A stretch of 64,000 nt of DNA from Physcomitrium patens (taxonomy: Eukaryota; Streptophyta; Bryopsida; Funariales; Funariaceae), in assembly GCF_000002425.4 (NCBI RefSeq), contig NC_037264.1:9841211-9905210 (forward strand), written 5' to 3'. Each line of letters opens with the position of its first letter. The first letter of the stretch is position 1. The notes beneath the pieces are model-generated. The model saw nothing but the letters and a program-made list of their open reading frames with translations. It did no database searches and was not told the DNA's origin. Positions 37,983 through 49,904 of the stretch are shown here, piece after piece. The position numbers were made by a program, and so were the translations under genes.

Positions 37983-39060
37983 TTGCACTTCTAAAAATTC
38001 TAAAAAAGAATAAATTTGGTTGTTTATAAATATATATTTTAAAAAAATTTATGTTTAATAAAATTACTTTAGTAGAATTTAGATTCTTAAGATAGTTTAT
38101 TGTTAGGAGTGTCTCTTCCTAAAAGCTTTTTAATAATTTAGTATGTAATAAGTTGGCTAAGATTGCTTCCATTAAAGTCTAATTTTTGGGCTTAGAATTT
38201 CTATTTTGTTGAGTTGTATGTGTGAAGTAGAAAATTCTTTTTTCATTTCTTCTTTGACACAAAAGTTGCAAAATTGTTTTGACATATATTCTTTTCTACA
38301 ACATGTCCTTAATAGTTTAATTTTGTGATTAGTTTAATTTTTTATAATTTTTTTATAATACACAATCTTATCAAATATTTCTCATTTGTAACATATTAGA
38401 AATACATAACAATATCTAGATAAGTCATCCATAAATTTTATAAAGTAGAAAAAATTGGAATAGTTTCCAACTTTCAATAGTTTACAAATGCCCAAGTATA
38501 TTAAATCCAAGAGTTCTTAAGGTCTTTGTGATCTTTCTTTAGAAAACTTGTATATGTATTGATTCCCTTCAATATAAAGGGTGCACAAAATTGTTCTTTA
38601 AATATCAAAATACATATTCTATTAATTAAAATTATTTTAATCTTTATTTATCATGTGACTAAGTTTAAGATGACATAATTTAACTTTATTGAAATTTGTA
38701 GCTATATTACAAATTTTTATTTTTATTTTTATTTTTTTGTAAGCTAAGAGATGTGTAAGATTTAAGGTATGACTTTCTCTATAATATTAGATAGTTTTAT
38801 TTTAACATCTTTATATAATGTAATTTAATATGATGTCTTGTTGTCTCCCAATAACACAAATTATTCATTGTCATGCTTTGTATAATCAACAAATATTTCT
38901 AATTAATGACTCATGTGTGATATTGCTTTGGAATTTACATACAATATAAAACTTGAGTCATCTTATGTAATTATATATGTTTTGAGGTTGTGTAATCATA
39001 TTTGTTTTTTTGGTTTTTCTTTTAGCAACAATTCATATTCATATGTTAAAATATGAACCA
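37400..39060 (-). mobile_element. Decayed Ty1/copia retrotransposon, element 2 (truncated in RT)
   Basis: More eroded than element 1 and also on the minus strand. Protease-like block at about 38880-39060 (NSKAISHM, then FVLLGDNKTSY). GAG-pre-integrase at about 38570-38690 (VKLCHLKLSHM). Integrase core at about 38080-38550 (ELLDLIYLGICK, FMDDLSRYCYVFLI, KEYMSKQFCNFC, TLMEAILANLL). After a (TA)n array at 37951-37980 comes the N-terminal part of reverse transcriptase at about 37410-37660 (FKWVLKIKIHV, TIDKYK, YNIDYIKIF, IVKFNSIKLLL, NLEVYQL). It stops where the catalytic part should begin, next to element 1. Confidence 0.8.
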
Positions 39061-40959
39061 TCAAACTTAAAAATATGACTAATATCTATTTTATGGGGTT
39101 TTTTTTTTTAAAAAAATTAATTTTAATAAAGAATACATTTTAAAATATTCTATAGAATCTTTAATTGTTATTTTAAATATTCTTGCTTTTGTTCAAAGCA
39201 TTGTTTGATTGTTTCTTCAAAAAAAAAAAAAAAAAAAAAAAACTCAATATTATAAATGTTTAATAAACATAAGATTTTCTCTTTCAATTTAAAATTTTCA
39301 TTTATGTTTTCAATTCCATGTGTTTGACACATTAACTTTAAAACTTTTAAAAACTAATTTTAGTATTTTTAAACTTTAAAGAAAGAATTACAAAGAGACC
39401 AAATGGAAGAGTATTCTCTCTATTGTGAGGTTCAATTTTATAAAAGATCTCAAATTTTCTTTGCTACCATGTAAAAATAGTAAATTTGTTATTATTATTA
39501 TTATTATTATTATATAATTAACATGTATCCTTATATATAATGAAGGCGATACTTTTTCAAAAGAGTCACAATCAAAGAATGGAAAACTACATAATTCTGT
39601 CAAAGGACACAATCAATATAATACTAACATACTATATTGAACAAAATGTATATATATATATACATATATATATACTAACATACTATATATATATCCAACA
39701 AGTCGTTTGAGACGATTAGAGTGCCGTGAAGGATTGATGGTGAATTAACTAAGACAAAGATATTAGGGTTTTGCTCGCTCGTTATCTCTGCGTGGTCGAA
39801 TACTCATGTGAACCCTAATTCCACAGCAAACTTAGAAACTTTTGTTCCTTCGCACAAGGTTAGAGTGAGAAGTAACAGAATGACTTGCGACCGAACGAGC
39901 ATACTCGGTGTTATCATTCCGTGGTTGCCTTCGTGAATAAACGACACTATTCTGCTGCAACATCAGTCGCGTAAATTACAGAATGAGGAAATTTAGTCAG
40001 GAGGGAAATTTTGTCAGCGGGGCCTTGTATTCCATAATCTTAATTCAATATACTAACACATTTGCCAACGTTGTATGACAGAGACACAATGCTCAGGTGC
40101 CAGATGCTGCCAGCATCGACCACGCTTCAACCAAACAGCACAGATTGAAATGTGTCAATGGTGAATTAGCTCAGTGTTGAACCCGCTGATGCTGTTGAAT
40201 TTTTCGTGTTGAGTGTGGTATTGTGCTGTATCGTTGCAAAGCTGTTTGTAAAGTTAACGGAGGAAGGAAAGATGTCGAATCTTCTGGACAGGTACATTCA
40301 CAAGAGTAACGTGTAGTCTGATTTGAAGGCCTCCAATGTAACAATCCAGAGTTGACAAGGTCAAGACGGGTAAGAACATGCGAAGGGGCGTCTGAAAATG
40401 AGAAAGTGATAATTGCAAAACTGCCACTCTGAACAGACAAAAAGAAAAGAAAAAAAGAAAAAAAAAGAAAAAAAAAGTGTACTAGAGAGTAACGGAACCA
40501 GCGTTATATACCAGCAGAGGAACTTTCAGAGATGCGCCCACAAGGGATTGGAACATTCTCTTGGAAAAGCTACCAACTCCAGGATGAGTCGATACTTCAA
40601 TAGGAAAAAACTCTTCAACTACATCAATGAACAAGACCAGCGAAGGTACTCACAGAAGCATGATAATTATCAGTAAATAAGCTGCTCCGAAGGTTATCCA
40701 AAGTAGTCACACCCTAAAAGTGTCCTCATGTGTATATTGGTACTTCTGAAAAAAGTAGATACACACTGGTATAATCCAAGAAGACATCTAATCAAATGAT
40801 AATAACTAATGCTACAGTGTCTAGGAAATTTGCTAGCGATCAATAGCTGATCTTAACCAATGGATTCATATCATGAGTAATTGCAGAATCTTAGATCTGA
40901 AACATGTATCAAACAAACCTAGCAGACGTTTTAGCACTAAATAGCATCCCTCGGTTCTA
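39061..40959. other. Intergenic DNA and 3' flank of the BSD gene
   Basis: AT-rich to about 39700 with poly-A (39219-39242), (ATT)n (39488-39514) and (TA)n; then balanced DNA with no exon that I can support. The last few hundred bases are probably 3' UTR of the minus-strand BSD gene. Confidence 0.5.
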
Positions 40960-42431
40960 TCACTCCGCAGCGTCAATTTTTTTCTTGTGCACTGCATCAG
41001 ACTCTTGATCTGGGATCTCCACCAATTCACCATCCGAAGAGCCTTCACTGGCAGCTGATTTACTTAAACCTGATGTAGGGTCACTATTCTTCGGCTTGCT
41101 ACCTCTAGCGCCTTCACGAGCAGCCTCCTCTCCATCACTGTCCAAAGCCTGTGAGAAACCATCAAAACAATCGGCAGGAATCATACACAAAAAAGTTTCA
41201 ATGAATCCCAAACAGTTCATACTCCTGGATCTAATCTCCAACTTCAAAACGTATTTCAAGTACTCCCTGACGAGACGACGACGACGACGACGACGGAGGC
41301 AATGTTAATGAAAGTTCGGAACTCCAGTCCGAGGCACTTACAGCGCTGTTTACGAGTTTGTCGAAGTCTTTGTCAAAGTCATCATCTACACCCTCTGCAG
41401 GAAACACTAACACCAATTAAGATTTCTTACTTGTCACAAAAACACGAAACTCAATGCTGGTTGATACATCAACACTGAACTTGCTTGCAAGGCAAGTCCA
41501 AGTTTATAGAGGATTAGGGCAACATAAGATGAATCCTAAACCAAGAGAACCAACAAGTCATCAATGTGGAAAACTACTCCTGCATTAGGTCTTACATTAC
41601 CTCCTGCCTCGTCGTCACTACCGAGGGCTCCCATTAGATACGCATCAAGATCTGCATCATCATCAACAGATTTCAGAGAATTCGCAGCAGCAGTTGTTTC
41701 GGCCTCAGCACCTGGCGGATTAGCCCGAACAGAGACACGCGACGAAGACCCGGAAGCCTCTTCAGGGGCAGCAGTTTTCTTAAGTGCATCACTTTCTGAT
41801 TTCGCCTCTGCTTTTGCAGCTGCCCGCTCCGCTGCCATGGCCTCAAATCTACAGGAACAAAAGCCGTGTTTGTTAACAACAAAGATTCAAAGCTCCTGCT
41901 GTTGTGTAGACACAGTTTGAAGTTCAAAGACCGAAATAATCATCCCTTCCCAAACACGTATACAGTCGGTGCATGATTGCTCAACTGTTTCTGAGAACTT
42001 CAGAACATCCATTTTAAGATTTCTGCAACATTAGAGTATGCTAAGACTAATAGGATGCTTAATAAAAATCAACTGAGATGATCAGAAAAGTACATACGGC
42101 GCAACATAATTTTGAACCAAGATGAAGTAAATCTTCCAGAATTTGCTCTCTCTCATCCGCCGAGGACACAGAACATAACGGAAATCGGATATTTCCTGCA
42201 ATGTAAACCCGCCCAAAGAAATAAAGCCAAACATATGAAAGACAAATTATGTACGCATTCAAGATGGATTTTGACAGTCTCCACCTGATATCTGAATCTT
42301 TTCATTCACTCGATGATTGACAACTTCCAGAACATCTACTGCTTATTAGACATTCCAGTATAATGATTCTGCATGTCTACGCAATATTGATTCAACATAC
42401 ATAGCTTTTAGAATTTAACTGTTCCAAAGGA

Positions 42432-42466
<35 letters not shown>

Positions 42467-43646
42467 TCCCGAGGTTTCAAGATTGGATATGCAATGACAT
42501 AAAACTTATCGTCAAGCAATACGATACCTCCATGCATTTTGTCTGCCTTTCACACCATTATACTAAACTTATCGTTTACGACTACGAAGGAAAACATAAC
42601 GTACTCGTTAAAATTCAAGTTTCAACCAATTCAACGTAGTAACACAAATCAAACAGCATCCCTCAACAATCGATACATGTCTCGTTATCTCGCATTCAAG
42701 GCACAACACACAAAAGATTTTGCGTATCCTGAGCACAAAGGACTCATTGAATTACCGGAACAGTCAAGAGCACAAGCACAGCATGCCGTTCTTGCCACTC
42801 GGATAAGTCTTGACGTACTTGGGAAGTGCTCTCAGTAGCTGTCATTTTCCCTGCACAGCCATTAGAACTACTGCAGTATGAGCAAGACTACTAGGAAAAC
42901 AACGTTATACTAAGCAAATCTTCTTCAAATAACAATAGGCCTCCCTAGTTGGTGTTTTTGGCCACTATTGCTGACATTCAGAGATACAAACTCTCGTGAA
43001 CAAAGATTGATCAGAATAGTTGCATAGCAGACCGAAAATGTAGTTGCTGGTAGTTGTAAAGATTTGTCTACGCATTCGACTCAGACTAATCCCGTGGAAT
43101 AGCTGATGCATTCAAAGGGGAAATAAATAAATAAATAAATCAAGCATATCATATCTGCCATTCTTATCTTATATTACGAATATCACCACTTGATTTGCAG
43201 CTTTGGTTAGAATTAAATGTGAGTATCAATACACATGCTAAAAGAATCAATTAAACTCGACATCAGTAATTGAAGAGCTTACAGCTGGATTCTTCCAGGG
43301 GAAAATCACGGAACGTCCGAATGGTGAGACCCTTGACGAACTCCCGGAGCTCAGGGGTGATGCCATAGTCTTTAAGCTCCTCTTCCGTCGGCGCAGCAGT
43401 TGGTGTGGAAACACCGCTAGGAATGGCGCGCCCCACGATGGTTGGTGAAAGTTCAGTCGCCAATGTCTTGATCTGGTCGGCTTTCTTTGATGCCTCAACC
43501 ACAAGATCATGAGACAATTCACGCGATCTCTTGGCCGTCTCTTGCGCCAAATCCTGCGACAATTTAGCTGCCTCCATGGCAATCTCTTGCGATTTCTTTG
43601 CTGTTTCTTGTGCGAAATACCTCGCCTTCTGAAAAAAAAAATCCAT
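40960..43646 (-). CDS. BSD-domain protein with amphipathic 11-mer N-terminus
   Basis: Coding exons on the minus strand: 43283-43646, 42756-42850, 42098-42195, one from about 42016 whose 3' end is unresolved (between about 41880 and 42000), 41601-41848, 41342-41394 and 40960-41148. The start is MDFFFQKARYFAQETAKKSQ. Residues 1-80 are Ala/Lys/Glu-rich repeats of 11 residues (AKRSRELSHDL, VEASKKADQIK), like LEA or apolipoprotein helices. The BSD domain spans about 102-185: LREFVKGLTIRTFRDF, VRQDLSEWQERHAVLVLLTV, FRYVLCPRRMRESKFWKIYF, with the hallmark adjacent Phe-Trp at about 172-173. The tail is acidic and low in complexity (GSDDEAG, VDDDFDKDFDKL, ending VHKKKIDAAE). The BSD domain was named from TFIIH p62, synapse-associated and DOS2-like proteins; the job of this plant family is unknown. 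The phase-2 junction before exon 41601-41848 needs cDNA. Confidence 0.85.
42434..42464. repeat. (TA)n array inside BSD gene intron 2
   Basis: About 15 TA units within the intron 42196-42755. Confidence 0.9.
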
Positions 43647-44524
43647 CGCAACCAAACCAGACCAGACCTTCGTTCCTTCTATCCTTCCTTTCACTCCTGC
43701 CTAGATCACACACGAATAATGTACCTTTTTCTCCCTAAATCAAACACGACCCTACCACCAAACCCACCACAACCAAAATTGCATAAAACCAACCTTTGCA
43801 GAAATCTAACCTCCTCTACTCTACCATTCCCCCAGGAATTCCTCAAAACCCTAGACGATAGGCTTTCACCAGCACATCACAAAGAATCGCTCTCTCACAC
43901 TGAACACCAAAAATCTCAAAAAAGCTAATACCTCATAAACAAATCCTAAATCAAGTCACAAGCATTCAAAAACTCACCAATTCAACAAAACCTCCCACTC
44001 TACCTCCCACTCCAGAACTCCCTTCAAAATCAATCCAGATTCCACTAGATTTACCGCAATGCTGCACCAAATTAGGCACCCACAATCTCGAAATGACGTA
44101 CAGAAGTCAGCTGCGAGCCCTAAGATCTCATCCCCACCTGTAAAAATGTACAACTACATCCTCAACCATTCAGATCGCAAGCAACAAGATCACGGAACAG
44201 CACACCAGCAGAGAACGCAACAGCAGAGGCAAGAAACAGGGGCGAACAAGACAAAGTGCATGATTGGGGGTGCCGGGCACCAGCTTCGGTATCAATCGAA
44301 TTCCGTATAAAGAGGGTATCAATTGTAGCAGTCGTACCGTTAATTGGAAACTAAACAGAGATATTATGAGTGTGTCTGTTAGAATCCGTCATCGCCAGCT
44401 CGGTTCCGACGACCGTGCGCTAGTAAAACCTAGATTATGCTTAGTTAACGGGATCCGAAACAGACCACCACTTCGCTTAGTATACAATCTTTGCCAAGCA
44501 AATGTGCAAAGCGTCCGCAATACC

Positions 44525-44558
<34 letters not shown>

Positions 44559-47500
44559 CTGGTAGTGTGCAGATCTGCATGACTACAGATTCAACCACTG
44601 ATTGAAGAATCATCAAAGAATCAAACATCATGTTTGATCGGAAAATCGTGAGTAGTGTACTAGGAGTGATAGCAATCGTGCCGAATGATTTGACACCCAT
44701 GAGCCCATGAACCAAGCTCAATGAATTGACATGTTTTCATTGAAACTGAGCACTTCGCACACACAGTCGTAAAATTTTGTTTTTTGACATTGAACAAAGA
44801 AAATCTTGGTATATCATTGACGTAGTATTCACTTCCTCACAGAGAAATGACTGCAACTGTAAGCATAACTTCATGATCCCTGTGTGCAAGTTTCTTGACA
44901 GTCCGGTCACCGAACCATGCTTTTAACGTGTATCAGAATCTAGAGGTTTTCCACAAAGTTTTTGTGTACTATCACTTCACGCTCTACCAGATTTTTACTT
45001 GAAGTGCGGAATTGATAGACGAATAGTTCACTTCACAGCGGAGATTGTCAAAATGTAGCCTTCGATGCATACCTGCGAATCGAGAAAACCACGAGTCGGT
45101 TCGCATTGTCAATCATAGATCCCAATCATGCAAATACAAAGTGAAATAGAGCTCTCCAACATGTTTACTTAGGGCGCACAACACTCCTTAAGAAGGCTGT
45201 TACTTTTTAAGTACAGGCAATCACTCAACGCGTTGCTCAGAATCTGAAGATGACCATGCCCTTTAACGAAACAATTGATTCTAGAAATTAGATGGTCGAT
45301 TTCTGTCTAACAAATGGCTTGGCGAGCGGGCAATTGCAGGTGACAATGCAAAAAGTTCTGAAGACAGCATATGATCAAATTTCCAAATGCAAACTTCCAT
45401 GACACACGATGCTCATGAGGAATACAACCGCCAATAGCATGTTTCCAAAGCTGGACTAAAACCAACCAAATCTTTTATCAAAAACCTCACCCAATATTTT
45501 CAAACCAAAACACATGCACAAGAAGTGACTTCGTAGAGAATGCAGAACAATCATGACTTAGTATCAGAAAAGGGTAGATGTAATGTTCAGTTTCACAACC
45601 GGCGCAGCATCAGCATATCCACGAATATCTGCAACAACCTGAGGTTACAGACCCATTGCATTTACACCGCTAATTAAGACAACAGTAGCAGCTCTACCAC
45701 TGCACGTAAGAAACATGTAAACTTCGTACAAACCAAAACTAGTGCCCAGCTCCAAAATTTCGGAGGATGCGTTACTGGCCCAATCATCCAGTTGAAGGCA
45801 CTGCTGTTGTTTGCTGCAATTCCCATCTTATATCTACCAATAGCATAGTTATCCCAAAGAGAGTCACCAACTTCGATTGCAATTCAGTACCATTGCAAAG
45901 CTGATGTTTATCATTATTATTATTATTAATATTATGTTTCGCACAGCAAGACCATCATACTTCCACAACCCTATCTAAGAGACTCTAACATAAGTACAAA
46001 TTATATGTGTTGATAAATCAAATACACCTGAGTTTCTACAGAAACATAGTGGCTTTCTGCGCAAAGTTAACCAGCCATGCCCAAAGCATAACCGTTATTC
46101 ACACATCCTACAGACGTCATTCTACATGCTAGCCACAACCTCTCGATGGCCACCTGTGGATTTCAAGTCCAGCACAAATACACGATGTTAGAATTCGTGA
46201 CATGAGCATGTTCAAAGTGCGGCAGCAGTTCCATTCTTTCGATGGAATGGATGAGTTCAAGTCTTTTCCAAGTAAAAGATCTCAGTAGCAGCCCAGAAAA
46301 ATTGAACAAGTCGTGCCGAAACGAGGAAAAATACACCTCCATCTCAATCCTTAGTGGAAAGGAATAGGATGACACTACCAATCTACATGCACTTCACATA
46401 AAATGAACTTGTGCAGGCACCAAAACATCACGTAAAATCAATTACAGTAAATGTACAGAAAATTTGCGTTAATCTTCAGCAAGCAAACTGACCTTGCTTT
46501 AGAAGGCAGTAAGTATTTGACATACTCTCCATTCCACCAGCACCTACAACATCAAGTCCCAGCTCAATGCTTAGAACAGCCAGGAGATTTGTTGTTCAAA
46601 CAAAACGAGCACTGCCCAATCACCATTCCTGGTGACAAAGAATAAAAGAAATTGCCATGGAGAGTGAGTGAGTGAATAAGGTGGAAGAAGGATTGGCATA
46701 AGCCGATCGAGCATCTGCAACCCGGTGGCGGGTGTTGCCAAACTAACTAAATCTTGCCAATTATACTAGCAACAACTACCGCAAGCTTAATAATGTAGGA
46801 AACAATGATGGACTAATGAAATGCAAAGTATAACACTTTAGCAACCTACCTTCCATTTTTGAAGCACAGACTTTGTTGACAGCAGTGCACAAAATAGTGG
46901 TGGGAAGACCTGCCCCAATGGCTGCCTACTGCGCCGGGCAAGTCCAAGGTCCTGCTAAAATGGACCTCATCCACAAAACATGAACCCACTTCAGCTCTCT
47001 TCACCGCCACTGCATCACAAACATCAAATTGAGTCTAAAAACAATTTTACAACATGTCATCCCAAGATCTCACTCCCTGGGAAATATTTGACAAACCAAA
47101 TAATGGGTTACACAACGCAATAGGCATTGAGTGGATGCTTGCCGCAAGCATGCAGGTACTAAAATTATAACTTAAATCTCAACAGACCGCAACATGGTTG
47201 CCAACAAGTTGCGCAGCAAACCATTCAACCCACCTAATGACGACCGTGCCACGCTCACAATGCACAGATCTGCCATCCCAGAAGCAACACGTAAACCCAT
47301 GAGATAGAATCCATTGACGCTCTAATCGCGGTAGAAGACCTCTTATTCTTACAAAAACTATGATCACGGAACCACCCCCTGGTGGAGTCAAGATCCATCC
47401 GAGCCCATTTTGCTCCCTACAAGCCTCTAAGATCAGATCGCGTAGGCAGCGGGACTGGTGCAGATAAAAAAAACGGCAGGCGTCAAAACCGAGACGTACC

Positions 47501-48782
47501 CAACGATGCCTTTTTCGCTTCTTTCGAAACACGGTAGTCTGTCGGTGACGCTTTGTGGGTGGGAAAATCCACACATACCCTTCGCCGCAATCTGGATAAC
47601 AGATCGGTTTAATTGGTCACAAATCAGCTGCCGTGAGCTCTCGCAGCCATGCTGCAGTCAACTAGCACCGATGCCTTTGCCCCTAATTCCCGGCGCAGTT
47701 CCAAAGTGAATCTCACGCTGCAGCGAAACTGTAGAATTTCACTCAACGAGAGGCTTCGGCAGAGTGCCGCAGTGTGTGCGAGGACTGGCGCATAAACTTC
47801 CTAGCACCTGCAGCGAAGTTAAGTAACGTTGAATCTTACCTCGACTATTCCGTGATGGAATATGACATCGTGTAAAGTCCGTTTCACACCACACATTGGT
47901 GTGGTCCAAGTAGGTTCGTGCTGCAGGCAATGAATAATGGGACAGGTACTCTATCCCCCCCCCCCCCCCCGGTTAGTTGTAGTGTACTGTATGCCTGAGT
48001 TTTTAGTGCCTCGTCAATTGTCACATTCATTTGGCGTACCTTGTGTTGGCAGCTAACCCATTTTCTCAAACAGTGAGTATGTCAGTTGAAAACCCTAAAA
48101 ACAATTTAAAAAATCAGTAATTGTACTGACAGAGTGTGTACAGACTGTATGCAAAATTTCTCAAATGTGTGTTCTGAATGACTAATTTTGTTCATTGAAT
48201 AGGTCTGTTGATATTGTACACATTAAAAATTGTTTGCTAGTTCCCTAAAAACCAAGTTGTATGTAAATCAGGCAATAATCTATTCAATAAATAGTTATAC
48301 ATGAATATATATATATATATATATATATATGCTAACATTCTGTGAATTCATATGCGGAATATCCATATGTATATGTATTTTTTTTTATATATATATATAT
48401 ATCAAAAGAAACCATCATTATACAAAATTCAACTAGGAAAATGGTCTGATGTTGTGTATGGAGTATCATAATAGTTTTTTAAAGAAACTTTCTACATATT
48501 TTTTTAAACAAAGTAAGCATTAAAAGATTACATGCTCAACATCCTTTAATTAATCCTCAAACATGACCTGTATTTCAGCATTGCTGTGATTGACGAGGTG
48601 CAGAAAAATACAACTCAACTACTTTTCTGCTCGTAATCAACCAACTGGATTTTTCAAAATCTAAATAAGGATAAGTTAATTGCAAGCAATAAACAACAAG
48701 AAGAGAAGAGCATCAGATGTTCCGCATGCATAGAAAGTGGTGACAGTAATGCTTGAAAAAAATATTAAATGTTACAGAAAAA

Positions 48783-48902
48783 TTAAGGGAAAATATCATT
48801 TATACCCGTCAAATATGCTGATATGTTAAGAATACAGAAATACATGGATATTCTTGATATTTCAGCATATTTGACGGGTATATATATGATATTTGCCCTT
48901 AA
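48783..48902. mobile_element. 120-bp near-perfect foldback element bounded by TTAA
   Basis: The sequence runs TTAA, then GGGAAAATATCATTTATACC, CGTCAAATATGCTGA, a short centre, and back through TCAGCATATTTGACGGG, TATATATATGATATTTGCCC, then TTAA. The arms pair over about 50 bases with a few mismatches and a 2-base indel, leaving a short loop. TTAA on both sides is either the repeat ends or a TTAA target duplication. It is a foldback MITE by structure; a transcript would form a miRNA-like hairpin. Confidence 0.75.
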
Positions 48903-49013
48903 AACTTTAAATTATTTCGCTTTTATTCGGAAAGTTTTGATTTATTTGGATTATTTTTCAGTTTATTATAAAACCTCCGCAACCATAGAAAACACTAAAG
49001 TATGTGCAAGAGA

Positions 49014-49021
49014 CCACGTGG
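49014..49021. promoter_or_regulatory. Palindromic G-box (CCACGTGG) upstream of KIN-7
   Basis: A perfect CCACGTGG about 880 bases before the kinesin ATG, the same octamer as at 27014. bZIP/bHLH binding is plausible but inferred from the motif only. Confidence 0.4.
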
Positions 49022-49904
49022 GAGAATAATTCGGAGAAGCAGCGAGTGCATCGGGAACCCAGAGAACGTGTTCCCCAATTTCGGACCCCTTTTCTGTGAA
49101 CGAGTAGAACAAACGCGAACGCAGAAGAACGTGCCTCGGGGAACATTGTCAGTGCTTTTGGTTGCATGGAAAAATCAGGCCACCACCGAGGTTAAGTCAA
49201 GTGGACGCCGTCCGGACTCACTCTAACATCTATAGACGAGTATTCGTTCCGACTGTAGGTCGGGAATGTAACCCCCCCCGTCTGTTCTCCTATTCTGCTC
49301 TCAGTTTTGTCCTTCAGCTTTCGTAGTCGCTTGTGTTGTTTTGTTTTGTCTTGCTGTAGCCTCGGCTTGTGTTGGCCATCGCCTCACATTTCCACGCTGT
49401 ATTGTGACACTCGACATATTGAGTTGTGTGTTTTCGGAATCCTGTTTATTTTGCGAATCTTTTCGTGTATTTTGGTGCCAAGATGGTACAGGACGGGGAC
49501 GACGAGTGGATCCAGAGTGTGACTTCGAGGAGCATGATCCAATAACGATCAACGAGCAGATCAATTGCAGCGTGCATCGAATGAGTACTCTCGTTGTCAA
49601 TGTACGAGGTTCTGGAGGATTCAGAGCTACCTTCGTAACGTGGATGGAACTTGCATTGGGCGACTTGTAGTAGTCTACGAATGTAATCCATGGCGGGGCG
49701 AGGCCATCCTGCTGTAGTTCGGTACTTTTGGTGATGCGTCGTAGGGTATGATTGTGATTGTGAGAAGAAGCGTTTGGTCACCATTCTCTGTGTCTGTGTG
49801 CGTGGATCTTGTTCTCGGAAAGAGAGGAAGTTGTGCTGAAGTCTTGAAACATAGTCGTGGTAGCTTTCGGTGCCCTATTTTCATACACCGTTGCAGCGGG
49901 AAAC

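Larger units (their letters stand above)
43647..49904. other. Long spacer between divergent BSD and KIN-7 genes
   Basis: The BSD and KIN-7 genes diverge from this 6.2-kb gap. From 43650 to 44500 is the likely BSD leader and promoter. A T32 run lies at 44527-44558 and a C17 run at 47957-47973. From about 44560 to 47930 composition is moderate, as in the transcribed regions, yet no ATG-led exon with good splice sites could be built on either strand; it could hold a long non-coding RNA, leader exons or decayed DNA. 48100-48980 is AT-rich with a foldback element. 49000-49904 is the likely KIN-7 promoter and leader. Confidence 0.5.

Noticed and set aside
40171..40440. 89-codon open frame on the minus strand downstream of the BSD gene
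   Set aside because: No recognisable domain and no support for splicing to a gene; likely 3' flank.
47179..47574. 131-codon open frame on the minus strand
   Set aside because: It has no ATG anywhere (starts with GTG), shows no recognisable domain, and lacks convincing splice partners.
47780..47890. 5S rRNA-like stretch (gaagttaagtaacg)
   Set aside because: Only a short word matches; the conserved internal control region and ends are absent.
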